A DNA stretch of 7,040 nt from Actinomycetota bacterium (GTDB lineage Bacteria; Cyanobacteriota; Vampirovibrionia; Obscuribacterales; Obscuribacteraceae): positions 1 to 7,040 of the forward strand of contig CAJCIF010000095.1 in NCBI GenBank assembly GCA_903970355.1. Reading direction: 5' to 3'. Below are positions 1 to 5,797 of the stretch, piece by piece. Both the position numbers and the translations under genes were made by a program. The notes beneath the pieces are model-generated. The model made no database searches. It saw only the letters and a list, made by a program, of their open reading frames with translations, and had not been told where the DNA came from. Numbering within the stretch: position 1 is the stretch's first letter; every line of letters starts with the position of its first letter.

Positions 1-1309
1 TCAAATAAGTGTTAGCGACTATCGCCTCTGATTTGTTCCAAATAAATCGGAAAGGCTTCGTTTCCAAAGACCTGCCCATGTACGTACAAAGAAACGGGGC
101 TGGAGCACGTTTCTCTTGCTTGTACCAGGTGTTGCGTTTTGAAATTAGATACTTCTCTTGTAGACCGCTTGCAATGCCGGTTTGTAAATATTCGAGGAGT
201 GCCGGACATCGATCTGCGATGTACTCTTCCGGTTTGTCCGTATCGATAAGGACTAAAGGATCGATTAGATCTGGAAAGCCGTCTTCTCTGGAATTGACGA
301 TCGTGCTTTTGAGATTTCTGGGACTGGGCAGAATTGGTTTCAGAAACTCTCTTTCGATACCAAGATGTTTGGCTGCGCTCAAGGGCATAATGAAAAAATC
401 GTTTGCACCCGTTGCAATGCCTCGCCGGATTTCAAAGTAATCAGCTAAGCATGTGGTTTCATGGGACTGAGGTTGAATGCGCACGGGAAGTGTCCATTTA
501 CGAATGGACTTGAGCTCTTCAATTCCGATTTGACTCGTTTTCTGTGGGGATTTAATTGAGCCACCAAATGAAAACTTTGCGGAATGAGTTGAAGGCGGTT
601 TTCGATTTTTGAAAATCACAACAGCTGAAGAAACTAATGCTTCATCAAATTGAAGATCGGTTGGATCATAGCGATGGATATGAATCAGCTCAACCTTATC
701 GAGCAGATAATTTTTGAGTGCAATGCCATAGTTTACATCCATGAATTCTGAGGGTATGAGCCACGCTGCCAGAGCATCTTGTTTCATCCAGTTATGACTG
801 AGGAGCATGAAATAGCAATACAAACCTGCCAATCCACTCACATCTGATCCAAGAAACTGACTGGACAATTCTTTGAGTCGAACTTTTGTTTGATTGTCTA
901 AGTAATGGTGCCTAACATAAGGGGGATTCGTTAATACGAGATTGAATCGATCTTTTTCAGCAGGTGCAGACAACGAAGTGAAATCTGAATTGGTAACCGA
1001 CAAGCCCGAGTCTGACCAAAGACTTTTGCATACATCTGCAATCTGTAGATCGATTTCAATTCCGGCCGCTTTCTGAATCTGCCTGCCATTTGTTGCATCT
1101 AACAAGGCTGAATAGAATGAGCCTGTGCCGACAGCAGGATCGATAAAGCTGATCGATTGGCTATCCATCAGTGATATCACATATTCTGTAATTTGTTTTG
1201 CTAACGCGGTTGGTGTGGCAAATTGCCCTAATTGATTCCTTTCCCTTTGAGATTTGCAAGAATCAATTTGCTGTTGCTCGAATAACCGATCGGCTTCTTT
1301 TGTTTGCAT
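1..1309 (-). CDS. N6-adenine DNA methyltransferase, Eco57I/TaqI-like (3' end beyond left edge)
   Basis: This gene transfers a methyl group from S-adenosylmethionine to adenine in a specific DNA sequence, normally as part of restriction-modification. I translated it by hand; 436 codons are open from ATG 1309 to the left edge with no stop. Motifs run in gamma-class order: GQFATP (residues 28-33, motif X type), DPAVGTGSF (57-65, SAM-binding motif I), GIEID (83-87), NSDF (107-110) and the catalytic NPPY (128-131). A probable target-recognition part follows, with GIATGANDFF (297-306) and a WYKQE segment (395-399), both of a kind seen in Eco57I-type enzymes. The start is inferred: ATG 1309 lies about 27 residues before motif X, but its purine stretch (AGGGG) sits only 1 nt upstream, so the ribosome site is poor. 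Any nuclease domain or separate endonuclease would lie left of the window. The alternative is an orphan methyltransferase. The family call is firm; the specificity is unknown. Confidence 0.93.
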   Translation of the reverse strand, partial: MQTKEADRLFEQQQIDSCKSQRERNQLGQFATPTALAKQITEYVISLMDSQSISFIDPAVGTGSFYSALLDATNGRQIQKAAGIEIDLQIADVCKSLWSDSGLSVTNSDFTSLSAPAEKDRFNLVLTNPPYVRHHYLDNQTKVRLKELSSQFLGSDVSGLAGLYCYFMLLSHNWMKQDALAAWLIPSEFMDVNYGIALKNYLLDKVELIHIHRYDPTDLQFDEALVSSAVVIFKNRKPPSTHSAKFSFGGSIKSPQKTSQIGIEELKSIRKWTLPVRIQPQSHETTCLADYFEIRRGIATGANDFFIMPLSAAKHLGIEREFLKPILPSPRNLKSTIVNSREDGFPDLIDPLVLIDTDKPEEYIADRCPALLEYLQTGIASGLQEKYLISKRNTWYKQEKRAPAPFLCTYMGRSLETKPFRFIWNKSEAIVANTYL

Positions 1310-1334
1310 GCCCCTGCGCTCAAAATCATGGTTT

Positions 1335-1340
1335 ATTCTA
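1335..1340 (-). promoter_or_regulatory. Possible -10 box (TAGAAT) of the methyltransferase gene
   Basis: On the minus strand TAGAAT matches the sigma-70 -10 consensus at 5 of 6 positions and would start transcription roughly 20 nt before ATG 1309. No convincing -35 box lies 16-18 bp upstream; that stretch is the T-rich tail of the preceding terminator. The call rests on one hexamer and its position. If real, it excludes the in-frame TTG codons further upstream as starts. Confidence 0.35.
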
Positions 1341-1350
1341 CACCGCAAGT

Positions 1351-1385
1351 CCAAAACAAAAGAGCATGACTAATGCCATGCTCTT
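1351..1385 (-). terminator. Rho-independent terminator after the desaturase gene
   Basis: A perfect 9-bp inverted repeat (AAGAGCATG at 1360-1368 and CATGCTCTT at 1377-1385) encloses an 8-nt loop. Read on the minus strand, the stem is followed at once by TTTGTTTTGG (1359 down to 1350), a U-rich tail. It lies about 30 bp past the desaturase stop codon, so it should end that transcript before the methyltransferase gene, which begins at 1309 in the same direction. On the plus strand no T-run follows, so it looks one-directional. Confidence 0.85.
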
Positions 1386-1413
1386 ACATATGAATCACAT
1401 TAGTGTGAGTTGA

Positions 1414-2223
1414 TTACGCAGCGCGGCTTAGTCGTCTTGAATAACGGCGGCGTACCTTGCGAATTTGCACTTTCTTCGTGTAGAGCTCTTTCGGTCCTGG
1501 GTTGATATTGCTTGCCAAGCCTAATGATCGGAAAAGGAGCAGGAAGTACCAGGACATATCGATCTCGAACCACTTGAAGCCATTACGGGCGGCACCAGGG
1601 TATTCATGATGATTGTTGTGCCATCCTTCGCCCAAAGCGAGGATTCCTACCCACCAGACATTGACGCCATCATTATTAGACTCATAGTTTTTGTAGCCCA
1701 ATTTCGGAATGTGGCAAACAAAGTTGAGCAAAAGCGGAACTTGCAAAACGATTACGCCTGCAAAAAGACTGGCGAGGGCCGGCATCCAGCCAAAGGTGGC
1801 CCAGATGATTGCTCTAAAGAGCAGATTGAGGACGAGAGCCAGAGCGTGGTTGCGCTTCCAATTACCATCTTGTTCGAGGAACTTGTAGATTGGATCTTGC
1901 ATCAAATCCGGACAGCTTTTGGCTGGAACTATATGATTCGGATACGTATCTTTCATCATCCAACCATATAAAGATTCCCACCAACCGAGGAGCGGCGTAT
2001 GCGGATCTTGTGGTGTGTCAACATGCTTGTGGTGCGCGCGGTGAATGGCGATCCACCAGATTGGCGAACCTTCGAAAGCCAGATAGCCACCTAATACAAG
2101 AACGTATTCCAGGAACTTGTTGGCTTTGAAGCTCCGATGAGAAAGCAGGCGATGGTAACCGAGGGTAATACCAAGTGCGTGCCAGATATAGGATATGGCG
2201 AAAATTATTGCGAATGTGATCAT
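1414..2223 (-). CDS. Membrane fatty acyl-CoA (delta-9-type) desaturase
   Basis: This is an integral-membrane di-iron desaturase that puts a cis double bond into saturated fatty acyl chains, which adjusts membrane fluidity. With ATG 2223 it has 269 residues. The three histidine boxes are complete: HRLLSH (24-29), HRAHH (61-65) and HNNHH (202-206). The usual companion motifs are present too: GITLGYHR before box 1, DPH after box 2, and N-x3-H at 167-171. Hydrophobic stretches near residues 1-20, 37-60, 127-170 and 223-236 fit membrane helices. The C-terminus is very basic (several Arg between 255 and 267). I chose ATG 2223 because AGAGG (2229-2233) stands 5 nt before it. A GTG at 2292 would add 23 mostly polar residues and has no clear ribosome site. 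A terminator follows, and 170 bp separate this start from the regulator gene behind it, so it is probably transcribed alone. Delta-9 position and acyl-CoA rather than lipid-linked substrate are inferred from the family. Confidence 0.95.
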   Translation of the reverse strand: MITFAIIFAISYIWHALGITLGYHRLLSHRSFKANKFLEYVLVLGGYLAFEGSPIWWIAIHRAHHKHVDTPQDPHTPLLGWWESLYGWMMKDTYPNHIVPAKSCPDLMQDPIYKFLEQDGNWKRNHALALVLNLLFRAIIWATFGWMPALASLFAGVIVLQVPLLLNFVCHIPKLGYKNYESNNDGVNVWWVGILALGEGWHNNHHEYPGAARNGFKWFEIDMSWYFLLLFRSLGLASNINPGPKELYTKKVQIRKVRRRYSRRLSRAA

Positions 2224-2228
2224 AAGGA

Positions 2229-2233
2229 CCTCT
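2229..2233 (-). promoter_or_regulatory. Ribosome binding site deciding the desaturase start
   Basis: AGAGG on the minus strand ends 5 nt before ATG 2223. The longer reading frame starting at GTG 2292 has no comparable purine-rich site, so this motif favours the shorter protein. Confidence 0.7.
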
Positions 2234-2302
2234 ACGTGTTTTTCTAGCGGCGTGCATTGCACGTCGATGGGCGTGTGATTAGATACGAACACATTGCTGT
2301 GT

Positions 2303-2347
2303 CCCGAGTTGTGCTCAACCTCGGGCGCAGTTAGCGTCCAACGTTGG
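2303..2347. promoter_or_regulatory. Hairpin and palindrome upstream of the desaturase
   Basis: The 170-bp gap between the regulator stop (2394) and the desaturase ATG (2223) contains two symmetric elements. The first (2303-2325) folds CCCGAGTTG against CAACCTCGGG as a 9-bp stem with one bulged C and a 4-nt loop. The second is the perfect 10-bp palindrome CCAACGTTGG (2338-2347). Neither is followed by a T-run in the minus direction, so they do not look like a terminator for the regulator gene. They may be an operator and/or a structured leader of the desaturase mRNA. I found no convincing -35/-10 pair here. Confidence 0.35.
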
Positions 2348-2393
2348 TGCTATATTTGCGGTAGCGTTAGTGGCGGCCGCTCAAAAATTATCG

Positions 2394-2990
2394 TCAACGG
2401 TACAAAGCTGATTCGCTTCTTCCGCGTCTTATGTCCTGGCTTTTTTCAGTGAGTTCAACAAACTCATCCTTCCAGGTTTGATCCATTAGCTTCGCCAAAA
2501 ACTCCTCCATAGTGTCTGGTACTTCCGAAGCCTGTAAAACTCTTCTACCGTCATCGCTGAATTGAGACCAACTCAATCGATCGATTTCCAATCCTTTCTT
2601 GTTGTAATAACTCAATAAAGCTAAGCCGACTTCTTTGGCGGCAGTCGGTTTGTCCTTTACTTTCCAGTCTCGGATAACCGTGCGACCAAGTCCAAGTAAG
2701 TAGTAAGCGCGTTCTTTTTCGAATTTTGGCTCTTCTACGAAAAAGGCCCAGACGGTTTCATCGACATTGTCGTGCGCCAGTTCTGAACGGATTTCAAAAA
2801 GTCTGTCCGTGTTGGCTGAGGTTATGGATGTCGGACCAAAGCCCGAATTCATCAGGTGAATTTCCAAGATTCGCACTAAATGAGCGTTGAAGCTCACTCC
2901 CCTCTTGTCAGCTTGCAGCTGAAGTCGCTTCCGGTACTCGTCCGGGAGCCTGATGCTGATATTTGAGGTTTTAACTCGCTCATCTACCAT
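2394..2990 (-). CDS. Ribbon-helix-helix (Arc/CopG-type) DNA-binding protein with unknown C-terminal region
   Basis: The protein has 198 residues. Residues about 10-46 read as a ribbon-helix-helix fold: a short strand (NISIRLP), then two helices joined by a turn around RGVSFNAHL, as in Arc/CopG/MetJ repressors and many antitoxins. Such proteins bind DNA as dimers through the strand and often repress their own promoter. Residues about 60-198 are charged and helical-looking, with many Lys, Glu and Trp and no membrane segment; I do not recognise a domain there. Classical members are about 45-110 residues, so this one is unusually long. ATG 2990 has a weak AGG about 9 nt upstream. Directly before it lie an extended -10 promoter and two direct repeats that fit autorepression. 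The divergent neighbour is an acetyltransferase that could share the control. No partner toxin gene is visible on either side. It could be a plain transcription regulator or a fused antitoxin-like protein. Confidence 0.85.
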   Translation of the reverse strand: MVDERVKTSNISIRLPDEYRKRLQLQADKRGVSFNAHLVRILEIHLMNSGFGPTSITSANTDRLFEIRSELAHDNVDETVWAFFVEEPKFEKERAYYLLGLGRTVIRDWKVKDKPTAAKEVGLALLSYYNKKGLEIDRLSWSQFSDDGRRVLQASEVPDTMEEFLAKLMDQTWKDEFVELTEKSQDIRRGRSESALYR

Positions 2991-3031
2991 TTGTAGTTAC
3001 CTGATTACACTTTGTAGTGACCATAATAGCA
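2990..3031 (-). promoter_or_regulatory. Extended -10 promoter with paired direct repeats (candidate operator)
   Basis: Two 12-bp direct repeats differ at a single base: TTTGTAGTTACC (2990-3001) and TTTGTAGTGACC (3011-3022). Their starts are 21 bp apart, two helical turns, so both face the same side of the DNA. On the minus strand TGCTATTAT (3031-3023) is an extended -10 box, predicting a start near 3016. The repeats would therefore cover the start of transcription and the ribosome site and start codon of the ribbon-helix-helix gene. Spaced direct repeats near the promoter are typical operators for that fold. That its own product binds here is inference. Confidence 0.55.
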
Positions 3032-3117
3032 TAGCCTCCCAAGAATGCGATAGGGCACGAAAAATGTTCACAATTTGTGGGTCAGACGACACTGGCATGC
3101 ATCATAATTTTTGTTGT

Positions 3118-3124
3118 AAGGGGG
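3118..3124 (+). promoter_or_regulatory. Ribosome binding site supporting a TTG start for the acetyltransferase
   Basis: AAGGGGG ends 8 nt before TTG 3133, good spacing for a Shine-Dalgarno site. A weaker AGGG (3052-3055) stands 8 nt before ATG 3064 in the same frame, so the longer form cannot be ruled out. A weak -10-like CATAAT (3103-3108) would give an mRNA that begins just before this site and contains only the TTG start. Confidence 0.5.
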
Positions 3125-3132
3125 ATGCCAGA

Positions 3133-3642
3133 TTGGAAGAGCCAAAAATTCAATTTAAAAAGCTGCAGAATTCTCACCTGAATCTGCTGCACCAGTGGCT
3201 CAACCAGCCGCGTATTGCTCAGGTTTGGGATGGCCCCGTGTCCATAGACCAGGTTCTAGGACACTATTTCAGCCGTAAAGACAAAAACGTCCAGCGCTTT
3301 ATTCCTTATATAGGTAATGTCCCAATCGGATTTGTACAAAGTTATTGGGCAACGAAATGCGGCGATGGCTGGTGGGAGAACGAGCATGATGACGGAGCGG
3401 TGGGCATAGATTTTTTCATGGGAGCGTCGGAGTACCTTGGAAAAGGACTCGGGACGGAAATGATCAAAGAGTTTGTGCGAATGCTTGCTGCCAATCCGGC
3501 GGTCACAAAAATAATTTCGGATCCCACACCGGACAACGTCCGTTCAATTCGCTGCCTGGAAAATGTCGGATTCCAGAGAATCACAGAAATCCAAACCCCG
3601 GATGGACGCGCCATCTTAATGGAAATGCAGGTGTCTCACTGA
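3133..3642 (+). CDS. AAC(6')-Ib-like aminoglycoside 6'-N-acetyltransferase (GNAT family)
   Basis: This is a cytoplasmic GNAT enzyme that moves an acetyl group from acetyl-CoA to an amine. It resembles AAC(6')-Ib, which modifies the 6'-amine of aminoglycosides, over its whole length. With TTG 3133 it has 169 residues. Shared landmarks, from memory of that protein, are HQWLN (20-24), PIGFVQSY (64-71), GDGWW (77-81), GID (91-93), the acetyl-CoA loop LGKGLGT (102-108), DPTPDNVRSIRC (130-141) and TPDG (155-158). Trp80 and Asp157 match the two residues altered in the fluoroquinolone-acting -cr variant and are unaltered here. The start is inferred: the family homology begins within about 10 residues of the TTG and AAGGGGG precedes it. 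ATG 3064 would add 23 residues containing three Cys and no visible homology. It is divergent from the ribbon-helix-helix gene and overlaps the next gene tail-to-tail. The substrate is not proven; related GNATs act in siderophore synthesis. Confidence 0.88.
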   Translation: MEEPKIQFKKLQNSHLNLLHQWLNQPRIAQVWDGPVSIDQVLGHYFSRKDKNVQRFIPYIGNVPIGFVQSYWATKCGDGWWENEHDDGAVGIDFFMGASEYLGKGLGTEMIKEFVRMLAANPAVTKIISDPTPDNVRSIRCLENVGFQRITEIQTPDGRAILMEMQVSH

Positions 3643-4715
3643 AGTTGGAGCGCTGGTTCACGAATCCAATTCGCCAACTCGCTTGTGACTTCAACAATAT
3701 AATCCGCGCCTGCGATCATTGATGGTGCACAAGGACCGGTTGCTTTTGTGCCGTTCTTTTCTAGAGTTTCCGCTACTTTTGCAACTATAAGTGCTGTGAG
3801 TGCATAAGGGTCTCTCACTTCTGCAACGACCGTTTGAGACAAATCGCCACTATAGGCTTTGCAGATCACTGTCCCGAAATTGGTTTGAATTTCTTCCTTT
3901 GTTGGTGAGCCTTTGCTCGTCAATGCCAGTCCAAGAAAATCACCGGTTATTGGAGCAGAAGCAAACCCACGCACGATGCCGGATGGAATCTTGAGGTCGA
4001 TTTTGAACAATTTGCTTGGCAGCACCATATAACTGCGCACGTTGCGTACCGAAATATGTAACGGCAGCAAAAGCGCTTCCCCACCGGGAAACTCAAGTAC
4101 ACGATAACGCTTCTTATCAGCAAGCGGGGTCATGTGTGTAATTTCAATCGGATCGATTTTCTGCAATTTCCTGTCCTTCAATCGGAACCAGGTTTCGCGC
4201 AGTTGATTATAGAGGCTCTTCCTGGTACCAACACTGGTGGCAGAGCCCTTCATCTTGTAAACAAGATCGATACTGTCAGTGTCTTGAAATCCGCGCGTTG
4301 CGAGGGTGGCTGCGGTGTCGGCAATAGCATACTCAAATGCACAGGCAGGAGCCAGAGCAATGCCGTTTTCTTTTGCAGCTTCACCATATTTTTGGAAAAT
4401 CGCTGAAATGAAAACTTGCTCGCCGGTCGTATCAATGTAGTGAGCTTTGGCTTTAACAACTTCTTGTACGACTACATCTCCATGATCGGAAAACGGGCCG
4501 ATGCAGTTAATAACTACTTTCGTTCCGTCAATGGCGTTGGCAATAGATTCTGAACTGGCCAGATCTACTACTCGGGTCTCAAAACCAGTCTCATCATGTA
4601 GTTTCTGCAATTTGTCTGCGTCTCTACCGACCAGACGCACTGCACAGTCGAGTTTACGCAACTCCGCAGTGGCCAAAAGCCCGGTTACACCGGTTGCTCC
4701 TAGTAAGACGATCAT
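3636..4715 (-). CDS. Saccharopine dehydrogenase-like NAD(P)-binding oxidoreductase
   Basis: The product has 359 residues. It opens directly with a Rossmann fold, MIVLLGATGVTG, where GATGVTG (6-12) is the dinucleotide loop and VGRD (29-32) follows the second strand. INCIGPF (69-75), HGDVV (78-82) and YIDTTGE (93-99) are hallmarks of the saccharopine dehydrogenase-like family, which includes lysine-pathway enzymes and trans-acting enoyl reductases of mycobacterial lipid synthesis. The C-terminal two thirds follow that family's shape, but I cannot name the substrate. True saccharopine dehydrogenase is doubtful, as no lysine-pathway gene is nearby. No signal peptide or membrane helix is evident, so it should be cytoplasmic. 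ATG 4715 has AGGA only 2 nt upstream and AGAGGG about 9 nt upstream. The final 7 bp overlap the end of the convergent acetyltransferase. It is divergent from the catalase gene with 161 bp between starts. Confidence 0.88.
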   Translation of the reverse strand: MIVLLGATGVTGLLATAELRKLDCAVRLVGRDADKLQKLHDETGFETRVVDLASSESIANAIDGTKVVINCIGPFSDHGDVVVQEVVKAKAHYIDTTGEQVFISAIFQKYGEAAKENGIALAPACAFEYAIADTAATLATRGFQDTDSIDLVYKMKGSATSVGTRKSLYNQLRETWFRLKDRKLQKIDPIEITHMTPLADKKRYRVLEFPGGEALLLPLHISVRNVRSYMVLPSKLFKIDLKIPSGIVRGFASAPITGDFLGLALTSKGSPTKEEIQTNFGTVICKAYSGDLSQTVVAEVRDPYALTALIVAKVAETLEKNGTKATGPCAPSMIAGADYIVEVTSELANWIREPALQLQ

Positions 4716-4876
4716 ATTCCTAAGCCCTCTAGCTCGCCGAAACGATCCTACCGCAGCGGCTCGGCGGAGGAAATGAATCTTGTCGTTTGGTAATGATTTA
4801 AATTGCCAAGCGTGTAAACTGGCTGCACCGTGCCCTTGAGTGCGGCTTTACAGATTAACTTCGCAGGAGTCGAACT
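4716..4876. promoter_or_regulatory. Divergent promoter region between oxidoreductase and catalase genes
   Basis: This 161-bp region must hold the promoters of both flanking genes, but I cannot identify a good -35/-10 pair for either. On the oxidoreductase side CGCCGA (4735-4740) pairs with TCGGCG (4761-4766) around a smaller CCG-CAG-CGG stem. On the catalase side TGTAAA (4813-4818) and TTTACA (4847-4852) form an inverted repeat, with an inner GCAC/GTGC match. The palindrome ATTTAAAT is at 4796-4803. AGGAG (4865-4869), 7 nt before ATG 4877, is a strong ribosome site for the catalase gene. Confidence 0.4.
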
Positions 4877-5797
4877 ATGACGACAGCAGCACATACCACC
4901 GCGGATAAGCAGAAGATTTATGAGGAAATCATCGACGTGCTTGCAACCATATTTGGTAAGCACGCTGGTTACAGGTCAGTTCATGCAAAAGGAGTGGTCT
5001 GTAAAGGCAGCTTCGTCGCTATGCCCGATGCGCTCAAATTTTGTCGCGCTCCGCATTTCACCGGTGCATCAATTCCATTGACGTTGAGATTGTCGGATTT
5101 CACCGGTATTCCAAACCTGCCCGATGCTGATCCAAATGCTAGTCCGCGTGGTTTCGCGGTGCGATTCCATACTGCAGTTGGTGACACCGATATAGTCGGC
5201 CATTCTTATAACGGATTTCCGGTAGCGAGTGCCGAAGAGTTTTTGGGATTTGCAAAAGCGCTCGCATCAAATACCGTTGAAGCGTTCGCCGCTGAACATG
5301 CTGCTACTGCCCTATTCGCATCGACACCAAAACCGACTCCAGAGAGTTTTGCTAACGAAACTTTCTACGGCGTGAATGCTTTTCGATTTTTCAATGCTTC
5401 AGGAGAAATGAAACACGCCCGCTATCAAATAGTTCCGTATGCAGGCGATAAGCGATTAACTAAAGAAGAAGCTGAGGCCAAGGGACCGAATTTCTTGTTT
5501 GAAGAACTGGCTGAAAGACTGAAAAAGGGACCAGTTGAGTATCTATTGGTTGTGCAAGTAGCGGACGCAACGGACAATGTTAATGATGCGACATCGATGT
5601 GGCCGGACAGCCGAGCGAAGATCGAACTTGGCAAAATTTCGATTACCGCAATAGATGAAGAATCAAAATCATCAGAAAAGAAATTGATTTTTGATCCCGT
5701 GCACTTAATTGATGGCATCGAACTTTCGGATGATCCATTGATTCTGGCACGATCGGCTATTTATTCCGTTTCCTATTCGAGACGGAACCCGACTTAA
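4877..5797 (+). CDS. Catalase-family haem peroxidase (SrpA-like small catalase)
   Basis: This is a haem enzyme that breaks down hydrogen peroxide or uses peroxide to oxidise organic substrates. At 306 residues it is much shorter than classical catalases (about 480 or more) and fits the small catalase-related group. Catalase landmarks are present: the distal histidine in RSVHAKG (His36), PRGFAVRF (90-97), the probable distal asparagine in YNGFPV (Asn112), and the proximal R-x3-Y haem ligand motif RSAIY (Arg292, Tyr296). No signal peptide or membrane helix is visible, so it should be cytoplasmic. ATG 4877 is well supported by AGGAG with 7-nt spacing. It is divergent from the saccharopine dehydrogenase-like gene and ends directly against the next gene: its TAA (5795-5797) touches the opposite-strand stop (5798-5800). 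Whether it is mainly a catalase or a peroxidase cannot be told from sequence. Confidence 0.93.
   Translation: MTTAAHTTADKQKIYEEIIDVLATIFGKHAGYRSVHAKGVVCKGSFVAMPDALKFCRAPHFTGASIPLTLRLSDFTGIPNLPDADPNASPRGFAVRFHTAVGDTDIVGHSYNGFPVASAEEFLGFAKALASNTVEAFAAEHAATALFASTPKPTPESFANETFYGVNAFRFFNASGEMKHARYQIVPYAGDKRLTKEEAEAKGPNFLFEELAERLKKGPVEYLLVVQVADATDNVNDATSMWPDSRAKIELGKISITAIDEESKSSEKKLIFDPVHLIDGIELSDDPLILARSAIYSVSYSRRNPT

Noticed and set aside
9..440. Plus-strand open frame of 143 codons near the left edge
   Set aside because: It is antisense to the methyltransferase, whose minus-strand frame carries all family motifs. The plus frame has no recognisable domain.
1..1309. The left 1.3 kb as a non-coding or degraded region
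   Set aside because: Hand translation of the minus strand is open for 436 codons with intact motifs. It only seems empty because the gene has no stop inside the window.
1606..1971. Plus-strand open frame inside the desaturase, and similar frames opposite the catalase and YdhS-like genes
   Set aside because: Each is antisense to a gene with clear family motifs and has no recognisable domain or convincing ribosome site.
2224..2292. Desaturase start at GTG 2292
   Set aside because: No ribosome site precedes it and the extra 23 residues are polar, unlike the family; ATG 2223 has AGAGG at good spacing.
2990..3022. CRISPR-like repeats
   Set aside because: Only two 12-bp copies separated by 9 bp; these fit an operator, not an array.
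2953..3132. Upstream extension of the acetyltransferase frame to 2953 or to ATG 3064
   Set aside because: The 2953 start would overlap the ribbon-helix-helix coding region and its promoter. The 3064 start adds a Cys-rich segment with no homology and a weaker ribosome site, though it is not excluded.
3642..3690. Hairpin AGTTGG/CCAACT as a terminator between the convergent genes
   Set aside because: Only a 6-bp stem with a loop of about 25 nt and no T-run on either strand.
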